Positions 47,759 to 56,431 of a stretch of DNA of 64,000 bases are shown here, piece after piece (the first letter of the stretch is position 1; the number at the start of each line of letters is the position of its first letter). This DNA comes from Micromonospora noduli (GTDB lineage: Bacteria > Actinomycetota > Actinomycetes > Mycobacteriales > Micromonosporaceae), in NCBI RefSeq assembly GCF_003264365.1, contig NZ_PYAK01000022.1:1-64000 (forward strand), read 5' to 3'. The notes under the pieces were generated by a model. It did no database searches and was not told where the DNA came from. It worked only from the letters and a program-made list of their open reading frames with translations. The position numbers and the translations under genes are program-made.

Positions 47759-48910
47759 TCACCAGTTCGCCTGGGTGGGCGGCGGGGGCAGCGGCACCGA
47801 CGCGGGTCGCAGCACGTACGCCACCCCGCCGCTGCCGCGCTGCCAGACCGCCTCGAACCCGTGTCGGGGCACTGTGCGACGGACCGCGTCGTCGTCCGGG
47901 GCGTACGGGTCGTTGAGCACGGGGTCGCCGTCGGCGGTGAAGCCGACCAGCACCATCAGGTGCCCTCCGGTGTCGTACCCGAGCCCCGGCACCTCGTCGG
48001 CCCGGAACGCGGCGGAGACGATCAGGGGGATGCCGGCGGCGACGAACGCCTCCGCCTCGACCAGCGACCGCAGTCGGGTGACGAACGCGTCCACCCCGTG
48101 CAGACCGGCGTACGCGGTGTTGAACGGCCAGTTGCCGGCCCCGGCGTACGCGTGGTCGTAGCAGTGCCGGGCGGCGTGCACCACCACCGGACGCGGACCG
48201 GACGGCTCCACCCAGGCGTAGCGGTCCGGCGTCGGCTCGGCGCCCCAGTAGGCGAGCACCATCGAGGTGCAGGTGGGGCTGCACCAGGAGTCGCCGCCAC
48301 CACCCCACTGCGGGTACTGGCCGGCGTGCAGCCGCTGCGAGTAGCGGGGCACGTCCAGCACCCGACCCCAGGCAGCGGACGGGACGGGCTTCCCCGCGTA
48401 CCAGTGGTCGGCCGTCGTGGGGCCGGTGGCGACCGCGCCGATGCTGCGCAGCACCGGGCCGGTCGGGCTGCCGGCGGGCCGGCACAAGGTCACCCGCGCC
48501 TGCCAACCGGTGACCGTCGCTCCGGTCACGATCAGGGTGTCGGTGTCGACCCGGGCGGCACTGTCGCGCTGTCCGGGCAGCGAGGTGCGCCGTACCGTGT
48601 GGTCGCCGGCGGCCCAGCGGGCCAGCCGGTACCAGTCGGTGCGGGGCGCGTCGTCGTGCCAACCGCGCAGGTCGACCTCGATCCAGCAGCCGTCCGGGGT
48701 GTCGGCCGTCCAGGACGGCACCACCTCGGCGACGGCGAAGCCGACAGGTACCGGCGGCGACGTCCAGGTGCCCCGTTCGGCGACGCCGTCGAGGGCGAGC
48801 CCTCGGCCGCTGGCGAGCAGGCCGTCGCCGCTGCCGCTGGTGGTGTCGGCCGGCAGGTGGAAACCCCGGTAGGCGATGTCGCGCCGGGTGGGTGGTGCCG
48901 CAGTGGTCAT
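47759..48910 (-). CDS. Peptidase C39-like family protein
   Basis: 383 residues from ATG 48910. The N-terminal ~190 residues are a beta-rich domain with no assigned fold. The C-terminal half carries a C39/papain-like core: VPRYSQRLHAGQYPQWGGGG, DSWCSPTCTSMVLAYWG (candidate catalytic Cys), GGHLMVLVGFTADGDPVLNDPYA (His and Asn/Asp). There is no ABC-transporter domain and no signal peptide, so it may act in the cytosol on peptides or amide bonds. Its stop codon directly abuts the stop of propeller copy B. Confidence 0.8.
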   Translation of the reverse strand: MTTAAPPTRRDIAYRGFHLPADTTSGSGDGLLASGRGLALDGVAERGTWTSPPVPVGFAVAEVVPSWTADTPDGCWIEVDLRGWHDDAPRTDWYRLARWAAGDHTVRRTSLPGQRDSAARVDTDTLIVTGATVTGWQARVTLCRPAGSPTGPVLRSIGAVATGPTTADHWYAGKPVPSAAWGRVLDVPRYSQRLHAGQYPQWGGGGDSWCSPTCTSMVLAYWGAEPTPDRYAWVEPSGPRPVVVHAARHCYDHAYAGAGNWPFNTAYAGLHGVDAFVTRLRSLVEAEAFVAAGIPLIVSAAFRADEVPGLGYDTGGHLMVLVGFTADGDPVLNDPYAPDDDAVRRTVPRHGFEAVWQRGSGGVAYVLRPASVPLPPPPTQANW

Positions 48911-49051
48911 GCCAGTCCGTCCGTCGTTCGGTGCCGCCGGCCAGCATCGCGTACGCCGCGGTGGCCCGCAACGCCGGCCGGCGCGGACGGCGAGGGACGA
49001 TGGTTGCCGGCCGGCACTAGGTTGTCGGTGGTCAGCAGCGAGGAGGCCGGG

Positions 49052-49720
49052 ATGCGGGTACTGGTGGTCGAGGACGAGCGCAACCTCGCCGACGCGATCG
49101 CACGCGGGTTGCGCAAGCGGGGGATGGCTGTCGACGTGGCGTACGACGGCGACGCCGGCCACGAGGCGGCGTTCGTCACCCGGTACGACGTGGTGGTGCT
49201 CGACCGCGACCTGCCGGGTGTGCACGGTGACCAGATCTGCGCCGACCTGGCGGCCTCCGGCGCGTTGACCCGGGTGCTGATGCTCACCGCCAGCGGCACC
49301 GTCGCCGACCGGGTGGAGGGGTTGCAGCTCGGCGCGGACGACTACCTGCCCAAACCGTTCGCCTTCGACGAGTTGGTCGCCCGGGTGCAGGCGCTGGGCC
49401 GGCGGGCCACCCCGGCCGCGCCTCCGGTGCTCGAACTGGCCGACCTGGTGCTCGACCCGGCCCGCCGGGTGGCCACCCGTGCCGGGGTGCCGGTGGACCT
49501 CACGAACAAGGAGTTCGGGGTGCTCTGCGAGCTACTCAAGGCGCGTGGCGCGGTGGTCTCCAGTGAGGAGCTGCTGGAACGGGTCTGGGACGCGAACACC
49601 GACCCGTTCACCACCATCGTCCGGGTCACCGTGATGACGCTGCGCAAGAAGCTCGGTGACCCGCCGTTGATCGAGACGGTGGTCGGGGCGGGCTATCGCA
49701 CCGCCGAGGTAGGCGCATGA
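49052..49720 (+). CDS. OmpR/PhoB-type response regulator
   Basis: 222 residues. The receiver domain begins MRVLVVEDERNLADAI (acidic pair) with the phospho-acceptor Asp in VVVLDRDLPG, Thr in MLTASG and Lys in YLPKPF. A winged-helix DNA-binding domain occupies ~125-222 (LTNKEFGVLCELLKARG ... VTVMTLRKKLG ... TVVGAGYR). ATG 49052 follows GAGGAGG; TAGGTT at 49018-49023 could be the -10 box. It is co-transcribed with the histidine kinase through an ATGA overlap. Confidence 0.93.
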   Translation: MRVLVVEDERNLADAIARGLRKRGMAVDVAYDGDAGHEAAFVTRYDVVVLDRDLPGVHGDQICADLAASGALTRVLMLTASGTVADRVEGLQLGADDYLPKPFAFDELVARVQALGRRATPAAPPVLELADLVLDPARRVATRAGVPVDLTNKEFGVLCELLKARGAVVSSEELLERVWDANTDPFTTIVRVTVMTLRKKLGDPPLIETVVGAGYRTAEVGA

Positions 49721-50892
49721 GCCGCCGGTTGCGACCCACCCTGCGGCTGCGGCTGACAGTGCTCAACGGGGTGCTGCTGATCGGGGCCGGAGCGATCCTG
49801 GTGTTGCTGGCCTGGCTGCTGGTCCGCGACGCGTTGCGCCCCACCGACGAGTTGGTGCCCGGCACGATCGTGCTGCTCTCCGACGGCCGGCAGATGGACG
49901 CCGCCGAGTGGCAGCGACAGTTGGTCGACGCCGCCTCCGGGGAGCTGCTGGCCAAGGGCCTGGTCGCGCTGCTGGCGATCAGCGTGGTCGGGGTGGCCGG
50001 CGCGTACGCGGTGGCCGGTCGGGCGCTGCGCCCACTGCACCAGGTCACGGCGACCGCCCAGCGGCTCGGTGAGGCGACCCTGGACCAGCGGATCGGTTAC
50101 TCGGGTGCCGACGACGAGGTGGCCGAGTTGGCCAAGACGTTCGACGCCATGCTGGACCGGATCGCGTCCGCGTTCGAGGCCCAGAAGCGTTTCGTGGCGA
50201 ACGCCTCGCACGAGCTGCGTACCCCGCTCGCCGTGATGCGGACGGAGATCGACGTGACGCTCAGCGACGATGACGCGGACACCGCCGAGTACCGCCGGAT
50301 GGCGACAGTGGTTCGCGACGCCTCTGAGCGGGCCAACGGCCTGGTGGACGCGCTGCTGGTGCTGGCCCGTAGCGAGGCGCAGGCCGGGCGGCAGCTGGGC
50401 CGGCGTACCGAGTGTGACCTCGCCGCGGGCACCGCCAACGCACTGTCGGCGATGCGCCGCGAGGTGGAACGGATCGGCCTGCGGGTGCAGACGTCCCTGG
50501 AGTCCGCGCCGGTCGTCGGTGACCCGGGGCTGCTCGACCGGCTGGCCGGAAACCTGATCGAGAACGCGGTTCGCTACAACCACCTGCACGGTCGGCTCTG
50601 GGTGCGTACCGGCACCGACGGTGACCGATCCTGGCTGGTGGTGGGGAACACCGGTTTCGAGGTGGACCAGGCCGACGTGCCAGGGCTGTTCGAGCCGTTC
50701 CGCCGTGGTGGCCGGGAACGCACCGGAGCCCGTGGCTCCGGCCTGGGGCTGTCCATCGTCCGGGCGGTCTGCACCGCGCACGGCGGCACCGTACGGGTGG
50801 TCGCGCAGCCCGGCGGTGGCCTGGAGGTGACGGTCACCCTGCCGTCGTCGGATGCTCCGGCCGTGCCCGGAACGGTTCCCGCCGCCGGCTGA
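49717..50892 (+). CDS. Sensor histidine kinase
   Basis: 391 residues. Two transmembrane helices (LNGVLLIGAGAILVLLAWLL and LVALLAISVVGVAGAYAV) flank a short ~45-residue periplasmic loop. A HAMP domain (RPLHQVTATAQRLGE) follows, then the HisKA phospho-acceptor ASHELRTPLAVMR (~165) and the ATPase boxes NLIENAVRYN, VGNTGFEV and GSGLGLSIVRAV. Gly/Asn residues of the N and G boxes are intact, so it is probably an active kinase. The loop is too short for a large sensor domain; the stimulus is unknown. The start overlaps the response-regulator stop. Confidence 0.93.
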   Translation: MSRRLRPTLRLRLTVLNGVLLIGAGAILVLLAWLLVRDALRPTDELVPGTIVLLSDGRQMDAAEWQRQLVDAASGELLAKGLVALLAISVVGVAGAYAVAGRALRPLHQVTATAQRLGEATLDQRIGYSGADDEVAELAKTFDAMLDRIASAFEAQKRFVANASHELRTPLAVMRTEIDVTLSDDDADTAEYRRMATVVRDASERANGLVDALLVLARSEAQAGRQLGRRTECDLAAGTANALSAMRREVERIGLRVQTSLESAPVVGDPGLLDRLAGNLIENAVRYNHLHGRLWVRTGTDGDRSWLVVGNTGFEVDQADVPGLFEPFRRGGRERTGARGSGLGLSIVRAVCTAHGGTVRVVAQPGGGLEVTVTLPSSDAPAVPGTVPAAG

Positions 50893-51056
50893 CCGGGGTT
50901 GCGCGCCCCGCTCGGCCAATGGCAAGATCGCCGGGTCAGCTCGGAGAGTGAAGGGGGGGTGCGTTGATGTCCATCAGTCAAGGCTCCGCACCCCGGGTCC
51001 TCGCAGGCTGACCCCCGGCGGCGGAGCGTCCCCATCCAAAGATGGAGAGACCACCC

Positions 51057-51461
51057 GTGTATCCACGGATCCGCAACATCAGTTTCGACTGCCACGACAC
51101 GTACACCCTGGCCGGCTTCTGGTCGGCGGTGCTCGGCTACGCCCGGCTCCCGGAGGATGTTCCGGGTGACCCGGAAGCTGCCCTGCTGCCGCCGGACGGT
51201 GCCACGCCGAACATGTTCTTCCAAGCGGTGCCCGAGGACAAGGTGACGAAGAACCGGGTCCACATCTGCCTGGAACCGGTCGACCGGACCCGCGACGAGG
51301 AAGTCGACCGGGTACTCGGCCTCGGGGCCAGCATGGTCGTCGACCGGCGGCGCACCGACGGGACGGGCTGGGCGGTTCTCGCCGACCCGGAGGGGAACGA
51401 GTTCTGCGTGGTCCGCAGCGCCGGGGAGCGGATCGACACCACTGTGGAGGACCAAGCATGA
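51057..51461 (+). CDS. VOC family protein, tandem copy 1
   Basis: 134 residues from GTG 51057. This start aligns exactly with the downstream copy (YPRIRNISFDCHDTYTLAGFW against SSTIHNISIDCHATYALAGFW); ATG 51042 is the alternative. A single VOC domain has the sequence DKVTKNRVHICLEPVD in the middle and GWAVLADPEGNEFCVV at the end. It is related to glyoxalase-like proteins such as PhnB; the substrate is unknown. The stop overlaps the start of copy 2 by four bases. Confidence 0.85.
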   Translation: MYPRIRNISFDCHDTYTLAGFWSAVLGYARLPEDVPGDPEAALLPPDGATPNMFFQAVPEDKVTKNRVHICLEPVDRTRDEEVDRVLGLGASMVVDRRRTDGTGWAVLADPEGNEFCVVRSAGERIDTTVEDQA

Positions 51462-51877
51462 GTTCGACGATCCACAACATCAGCATCGACTGTCACGCCA
51501 CGTACGCCCTCGCCGGCTTCTGGGCGCAGGTCTTCGACTGCCCACGGCAGCCCGATGACTTCCCCGGCGACCCGGAGGCGATGCTCCTGCCGCCGGGTGG
51601 CCCGGAGGTGCTGTTCATCGCGGTGCCCGAGGGCAAGACGGTGAAGAACCGGCTGCACCTGGACCTGCAACCCGCCGACCGGACCCGGGCCGAGGAGGTC
51701 GAGCGACTGCTCGGCATCGGCGCGACGCTCCTCGCCGACCACGTCGGCCCGACCGGTGGTGGTTGGGTGGTGCTCGCCGACCCGGAGGGCAACGAGTTCT
51801 GCGTGCTCGGCAACGCCGCCGAGCGGGCGGCCGCGGCAGCGGCGCGGGCTGCGGCAGCGGTTTCCGAACCGGCCTGA
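51458..51877 (+). CDS. VOC family protein, tandem copy 2
   Basis: 139 residues, ATG overlapping the upstream stop codon (ATGA). It is closely related to copy 1 along its length (GKTVKNRLHLDLQPADRTRAEEVERLLGIGATL against the equivalent region) and ends GWVVLADPEGNEFCVLGN, then an Ala/Arg-rich tail. Both copies keep the conserved acidic residues of the metal site, judged only by position. The pair probably arose by tandem duplication and could form a heterodimer. Confidence 0.85.
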   Translation: MSSTIHNISIDCHATYALAGFWAQVFDCPRQPDDFPGDPEAMLLPPGGPEVLFIAVPEGKTVKNRLHLDLQPADRTRAEEVERLLGIGATLLADHVGPTGGGWVVLADPEGNEFCVLGNAAERAAAAAARAAAAVSEPA

Positions 51878-51893
51878 CCGTCGACGTACGGCG

Positions 51894-51929
51894 CGGGGCC
51901 CCGGCCACCCGAGGGTGGCCGGGGCCCCG
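51894..51929. terminator. Bidirectional hairpin terminator, VOC pair / proline-rich protein
   Basis: A perfect 17-bp stem (CGGGGCCCCGGCCACCC with its complement) and a 2-base gap, between convergent genes. It is very GC-rich and has no U run. Confidence 0.78.
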
Positions 51930-51941
51930 GTCTCGTACGGA

Positions 51942-52781
51942 TCAGGACTGCTGCTCGACCTGGCCCCGGATCGCGGTGAACTCGGCCTTCGCCTGGTCCG
52001 CGGACTTGAAGTACATCACCACCATGCCCAGGCTGCCCCGGTCGGTCCAGACGCAGATGCCCAGCGGCACGGTGTCGGCCTTGCCGTCGCCGCAGCGCGC
52101 CTCACCGCCCAGCGGGCCGGCGTCGACGGCCGTCATCTCGCCCACCGTCAGCTGCTTGGACAGGCCGTCCACGTAGGCGTCGAGCTCCTTCTTCGGGTCC
52201 GACAGCAGCCCGGACACGGCCGCGATCATGACGAGGTCCTGCTTGGTCGGGTCGCCGTAGAAGGCGGCGACAGTGCTCGTCTCGTTCCCCGCCGCCGTCT
52301 TCATCCCACTGACCGCCTGCTCGGCGGCAGTCAGGAGCTCCGGGTTGGTGAGCTTCGGCCGGCCGGCGAGGGTGGCCGGCGCGACCACCCGGGTCTTGCT
52401 GGCGTCCACGACGGCGCCCACGTCGTCCTTGACGACGAACCAGGTGATCGCCACGCCACCGAGGCAGAGCACCAGCACCGCGGCCAACACGATCAGCACG
52501 ATCTTGCCGACGTTCGACTTCTTCGCCGGGGGAGGGCCGCCGGCCAGGTTCGGGTCACCGTACGGCTGACCCGGCTGCGCGGCCGGGAACCCCGGCTGCG
52601 CGGGCGGGAAACCAGGCTGCGCGGGCGGGAAGCCCGATTGCGCGGGTGGGAAACCACCGGGCTGCTGCGGCTGTCCCTGCTGCTGCGGCGGCGGCCAACC
52701 GCCAGGCTGCTGGCCCGGCTGCTGCGACGGGTCGGGGGAATCGTGCGGCGGGCCGTAGGGATTGGCCGGCGGCTGGGACAT
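51942..52781 (-). CDS. Single-pass membrane protein with Pro/Gln-rich N-terminus
   Basis: 279 residues. The N-terminal ~85 residues are cytosolic, Pro/Gln/Gly-rich, and carry four GFPPAQP-like heptads from a 21-bp DNA repeat. A basic KKSNVGK stretch and one transmembrane helix (IVLIVLAAVLVLCLGGVAI) follow. The extracytoplasmic ~170 residues contain two cysteines (EARCGDGKAD and GICVWTDR) suited to a disulfide, and an ADQAKAEFTAIRGQV end. No known domain is recognised; the layout resembles many actinobacterial 'DUF4190/PPP-N' style proteins. ATG 52781 has GGAG upstream. Confidence 0.72.
   Translation of the reverse strand: MSQPPANPYGPPHDSPDPSQQPGQQPGGWPPPQQQGQPQQPGGFPPAQSGFPPAQPGFPPAQPGFPAAQPGQPYGDPNLAGGPPPAKKSNVGKIVLIVLAAVLVLCLGGVAITWFVVKDDVGAVVDASKTRVVAPATLAGRPKLTNPELLTAAEQAVSGMKTAAGNETSTVAAFYGDPTKQDLVMIAAVSGLLSDPKKELDAYVDGLSKQLTVGEMTAVDAGPLGGEARCGDGKADTVPLGICVWTDRGSLGMVVMYFKSADQAKAEFTAIRGQVEQQS
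52571..52654 (-). repeat. 21-bp tandem repeat (four copies)
   Basis: Copies of 21 bases start at 52571, 52592, 52613 and 52634 and encode G-F-P-(P/A)-A-Q-(P/S) units in the proline-rich N-terminus of the membrane protein. Differences between copies are mainly single substitutions. Confidence 0.88.
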
Positions 52782-52951
52782 CAGTCAGCTCCAAGATGGG
52801 TGTGCAAAACGCGTGATCCTAACCCGGTGCGAAGCGCGCCGTTGCCCCGGCGGAAACCCGCAGCCGGCGATCGACTGATCACAAACGGTCGCGGTGGCCG
52901 GTCCGCCCATGAGGGACGGTCCGACCACCGCGACGGTGGTACAGGGATCGG

Positions 52952-55012
52952 TCAGGCTGGCAGGCTCGCCGCACCACGCGGCAGGAACCGCTGGCCGGTG
53001 ACCCGCTCGGAGGTGCCGGTCCGGTCCAGGTACGGCGTGACGCCACCCAGGTGGAACGGCCAACCGGCACCCAGGATCATGCACAGGTCGATGTCCTGCG
53101 CCTCGGCGACCACACCCTCGTCCAGCATCAGCCGGATCTCCTGCGCGAGCGCGTCGAGGGCGTTCTGGCGTACCTGCTCGGCGGTCAACGGCTGGTCACC
53201 CACCACGAGCAGCTTGGCGACCTCCTCGTTGACCTGGTCGTCAACCACGATCGGCCGACCCGAGTCGGCGATCCGCTTGAGGTTCTCGCTGACCCCGAAC
53301 CGGTCCGGGTACGCGGCGTGCAGGGTGCCGCCCACGTGGTACGCGACGGCCGGCCCGACCAACTGGAGCAGGGCGAGCGGACGCATCGGCAGGCCCAGTG
53401 GGTCCAGTGCGCTGTTCGCCACGTCCAGCGGGGTGCCGGCGTCGACGGCGGCGAAGACGGTGCCCAGGAAGCGGGTGAGCAGCCGGTTCACCACGAACGC
53501 CGGAGCGTCCTTGACCAGCACGCTCGACTTCTTGAGCTGCTTGCCCACCGCGAACGCTGTCGCCAGGGTGACGTCGTCGGTGCGTTCGCCCCGGACGATC
53601 TCCAGCAGCGGCAGCACCGCCACCGGGTTGAAGAAGTGGAAGCCGACCACCCGCTCGGGGTGCTCCAACTCGGCGGCCATCTCGGTGATCGACAGCGAGC
53701 TGGTGTTGGTGGCGAGCACCGCCTCCGGAGAGACGATCTTCTCCAACTCGGCCCAGACCTGCTTCTTGACGCCCAGGTCCTCGAAGACCGCCTCGATGAC
53801 GAAGTCCGCGTCGGCGAAGGCGCTCTTGTCGACAGTCCCGCTGACCAGGCCGTACAGCTTGGCGGCGGTGCCCTTGTCCATCCGGCCCTTGGTGACCGCC
53901 TTCTCGATCTGGGTGTGCACGTAGCCGACGCCCTTGTCCACCCGGGACTGGTCGAGGTCGGTCATCACCACTGGCACCTGGAGGCGTCGGGCGAACAGCA
54001 GCGCCAGCTGGCTGGCCATCAGACCCGCGCCGACGATGCCGACCTTGGTGATCGTGCGAGCCAGGCCCTTGTCCGGTGCGCCGGCCGGGCGCTTGGCCCG
54101 CCGCTGCACCAGGTCGAACGCGTACAGGCCGCTGCGCAGCTCCTCGGAGAAGACCAGGTCCGCGAGGGCCTCGTCCTCGGCGGCGGTGCCGGCGGCGAAG
54201 TCACCGTCCTTCGCCGTCTCCAGCAGGTCGAGCGCCTTGTACGCGGCCGGGACCGCGCCGTGCAGCCGCTGGTTCAGCGTCTCCCGGGCGAAGTAGAGCA
54301 CGCCCGCCCACATGTCCTTGTCGACCTCGGGTCGGGTCACTGTGACCTGGCCCCGGACCACGCCGGCAGCCCACTCCAGGGACCGCTCCAGGAAGTCCGC
54401 CGGCTCCAACAGGATGTCCGCGATGCCCAGCTCGGCCGCCTGCTTCGGCTTGAGCATCTTGTTCTGCATCAGCGGGTTCTGGATGATCACCTGGGTCGCG
54501 GCGGGGATGCCGATCAGGTTCGGCAGCAACTGGGTGCCGCCCCAGCCGGGTACCAGTCCGAGGGAGACCTCGGGCAGCGCGAGGGCCGCCGCGCCGCCGG
54601 AGAGCGTCCGGTAGTGGCAGTGCAGCGCCAGCTCCAGGCCACCGCCCATCGCCGCGCCGTTGACGAACGCGAAGGTGGGGACACTGCTGTCCTTGAGCCG
54701 GGCGAAGACCCGGTGGCCGAGCCGGCCGATCTCCAGCGCCTGCGCGCGGTCGGCGAGCTGCGGCAGGCCGACGATGTCCGCGCCCACGCAGAAGATGTAC
54801 GGCTTGCCGGTGACCGCGATGAACGCCGGGTCGGCGGCGAGCGCGGCGGTGATCGCCTCGTCCAGGCTGGCCAGCCCACCCGGGCCGAAGGTGTTCGGCT
54901 TGGTGTGGTCGAAGCCGTTGTCCAGCGTGATCAGGGCGGCGGGCCGGTCCAGCCCCGGCACGTTCACCTGGCGCAGCAGCGCCCGGGTGACGACCTCGTT
55001 CGGTGCCTTCAC
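52952..55012 (-). CDS. fadB: Fatty-acid oxidation complex alpha subunit (enoyl-CoA hydratase / 3-hydroxyacyl-CoA dehydrogenase)
   Basis: 686 residues from GTG 55012. Residues ~1-190 are a crotonase domain (GADIVGL, NGAAMGGGLELALHC, PEVSLGLVPGWGGTQLL). From ~335 comes a dehydrogenase domain with the NAD loop VGIVGAGLMASQLALLFARR, HFFNPVAVLPLLEIVRG and the C-terminal 3HCDH domain. It performs hydration and dehydrogenation in beta-oxidation. The start overlaps the thiolase stop by four bases, forming a fadA-fadB operon. Confidence 0.95.
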   Translation of the reverse strand: MKAPNEVVTRALLRQVNVPGLDRPAALITLDNGFDHTKPNTFGPGGLASLDEAITAALAADPAFIAVTGKPYIFCVGADIVGLPQLADRAQALEIGRLGHRVFARLKDSSVPTFAFVNGAAMGGGLELALHCHYRTLSGGAAALALPEVSLGLVPGWGGTQLLPNLIGIPAATQVIIQNPLMQNKMLKPKQAAELGIADILLEPADFLERSLEWAAGVVRGQVTVTRPEVDKDMWAGVLYFARETLNQRLHGAVPAAYKALDLLETAKDGDFAAGTAAEDEALADLVFSEELRSGLYAFDLVQRRAKRPAGAPDKGLARTITKVGIVGAGLMASQLALLFARRLQVPVVMTDLDQSRVDKGVGYVHTQIEKAVTKGRMDKGTAAKLYGLVSGTVDKSAFADADFVIEAVFEDLGVKKQVWAELEKIVSPEAVLATNTSSLSITEMAAELEHPERVVGFHFFNPVAVLPLLEIVRGERTDDVTLATAFAVGKQLKKSSVLVKDAPAFVVNRLLTRFLGTVFAAVDAGTPLDVANSALDPLGLPMRPLALLQLVGPAVAYHVGGTLHAAYPDRFGVSENLKRIADSGRPIVVDDQVNEEVAKLLVVGDQPLTAEQVRQNALDALAQEIRLMLDEGVVAEAQDIDLCMILGAGWPFHLGGVTPYLDRTGTSERVTGQRFLPRGAASLPA

Positions 55013-56202
55013 TTGTCGCCCTCCCAGTGCGGGTTCTCCCAGATGACAGTGCCGCCCATGCCGATGCCGATGCACATCGCCGTGAGGCCGTACCGGACCT
55101 CGGGGTGCTCGGCGAACTGGCGGGCCAGCTGCGTCATCAGCCGCACACCGGAGGAGGCCAGCGGGTGACCGATGGCGATCGCACCGCCCCACGGGTTGAC
55201 CCGCGCGTCGTCGTCGGCGATGCCGAAGTGGTCGAGGAAGGCGAGCACCTGCACGGCGAACGCCTCGTTCAGCTCGAACAGGCCGATGTCGTCGATGCTG
55301 AGCCCGGCGAGGCGCAGCGCCTTCTCCGTCGACGGGATCGGGCCGACGCCCATCACCTCCGGCTCGACTCCGACGAAGCCGAACGACACCAGCCGCATGG
55401 CGACCGGCAGGCCCAGCTCGCGGGCGGTGGCCTCGTCGGCCAGCAGACTCGCGGTGGCGCCGTCGTTCAGGCCGGCCGCGTTGCCTGCGGTGACCTTGCC
55501 GTGCGGGCGGAACGGGGTCTTCAGGGTGCCCAGCTTCTCCAACGAGGTGTCCCGCGGGGCCTCGTCCACAGTGGCCAGACCCCAACCGCCCTCGGCGTCG
55601 CGGATCGACATCGGCACCAGGTCGTCCTGGAGCTTGCCGTTGGCGTACGCCTTGGCGGTCTTCTGCTGCGAGGCCAGCGCGAACGCGTCGGTGCGCGCCT
55701 TGGTGATGTGCGGGACCAGGTCGTGCAGGTTCTCCGCGGTGGAGCCCATCACCAGCGCGGACGGGTCGACCAGCTTCTCCGCGATGATGCGCGGGTTGGG
55801 GTCGACGCCCTCACCCATCGGGTGGCGGCCCATGTGCTCGACGCCACCGGCGATGGCGATGTCGTACGCGCCCATGGCGATGCCGCTGGCCACTGTGGTG
55901 ACAGCGGTCATCGCCCCCGCGCACATCCGGTCGATGGCGAAGCCGGGAACGGTCTTGGGTAGCCCGGCCAGCAGGGCGGCGGTGCGGCCGATGGTGAGGC
56001 CCTGGTCGCCGATCTGGGTGGTGGCCGCGATGGCGACCTCCTCGACCCGCTCCGGGGGCAGCTGCGGGTTGCGACGCAACAGTTCCCGGATGCAGCGGAT
56101 CACCAGGTCGTCGGCGCGGGTGTTGGCGTACATGCCACCCGCCTTGCCGAACGGGGTACGGACGCCGTCGACGAAGACGACGTCGCGAACTTCACGGGGC
56201 AC
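55009..56202 (-). CDS. fadA: Acetyl-CoA C-acyltransferase (thiolase)
   Basis: 397 residues from GTG 56202, with AGGAGG upstream. The acylated Cys is in DRMCAGAMTAV (~93). NEAFAVQ, the GHPLASSGVRL His region and the general base Cys in CIGIGMGGTVIW complete the catalytic set. It performs the last beta-oxidation step and is the first gene of the fadAB operon. The 229 bases upstream contain a long hairpin that may terminate the preceding RNase D transcript. Confidence 0.95.
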   Translation of the reverse strand: MPREVRDVVFVDGVRTPFGKAGGMYANTRADDLVIRCIRELLRRNPQLPPERVEEVAIAATTQIGDQGLTIGRTAALLAGLPKTVPGFAIDRMCAGAMTAVTTVASGIAMGAYDIAIAGGVEHMGRHPMGEGVDPNPRIIAEKLVDPSALVMGSTAENLHDLVPHITKARTDAFALASQQKTAKAYANGKLQDDLVPMSIRDAEGGWGLATVDEAPRDTSLEKLGTLKTPFRPHGKVTAGNAAGLNDGATASLLADEATARELGLPVAMRLVSFGFVGVEPEVMGVGPIPSTEKALRLAGLSIDDIGLFELNEAFAVQVLAFLDHFGIADDDARVNPWGGAIAIGHPLASSGVRLMTQLARQFAEHPEVRYGLTAMCIGIGMGGTVIWENPHWEGDK

Positions 56203-56360
56203 TTGAGCCTCCTATTCGACCGTGATTCGGCCTTCGCGCCGGGCGGCACGCCGGACCGAACAAGGGTCGCCGACACGGGCACGTTTCCCTCGAATGCTAC
56301 TCGTCAGTAACCAACCCCGTCCCCACCCCCGCCTGTGGCCCACCCCACACCCGACTCCGG

Positions 56361-56411
56361 TCATGAAGTTGTTGCCGAGACACGCCGGCGCGTGTGGCAA
56401 CAACTTCATGA
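56361..56411. terminator. Long inverted repeat between RNase D-like and fadA genes
   Basis: A 16-bp perfect outer stem (TCATGAAGTTGTTGCC and its complement) encloses GAG and an inner perfect 6-bp stem ACACGC/GCGTGT. It could end transcription from the RNase D-like gene. Its A/T-containing arms and C-rich flanks resemble the element at 12784-12839. Confidence 0.65.
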
Positions 56412-56431
56412 TCAACAGCGGGAGGGGTGGA

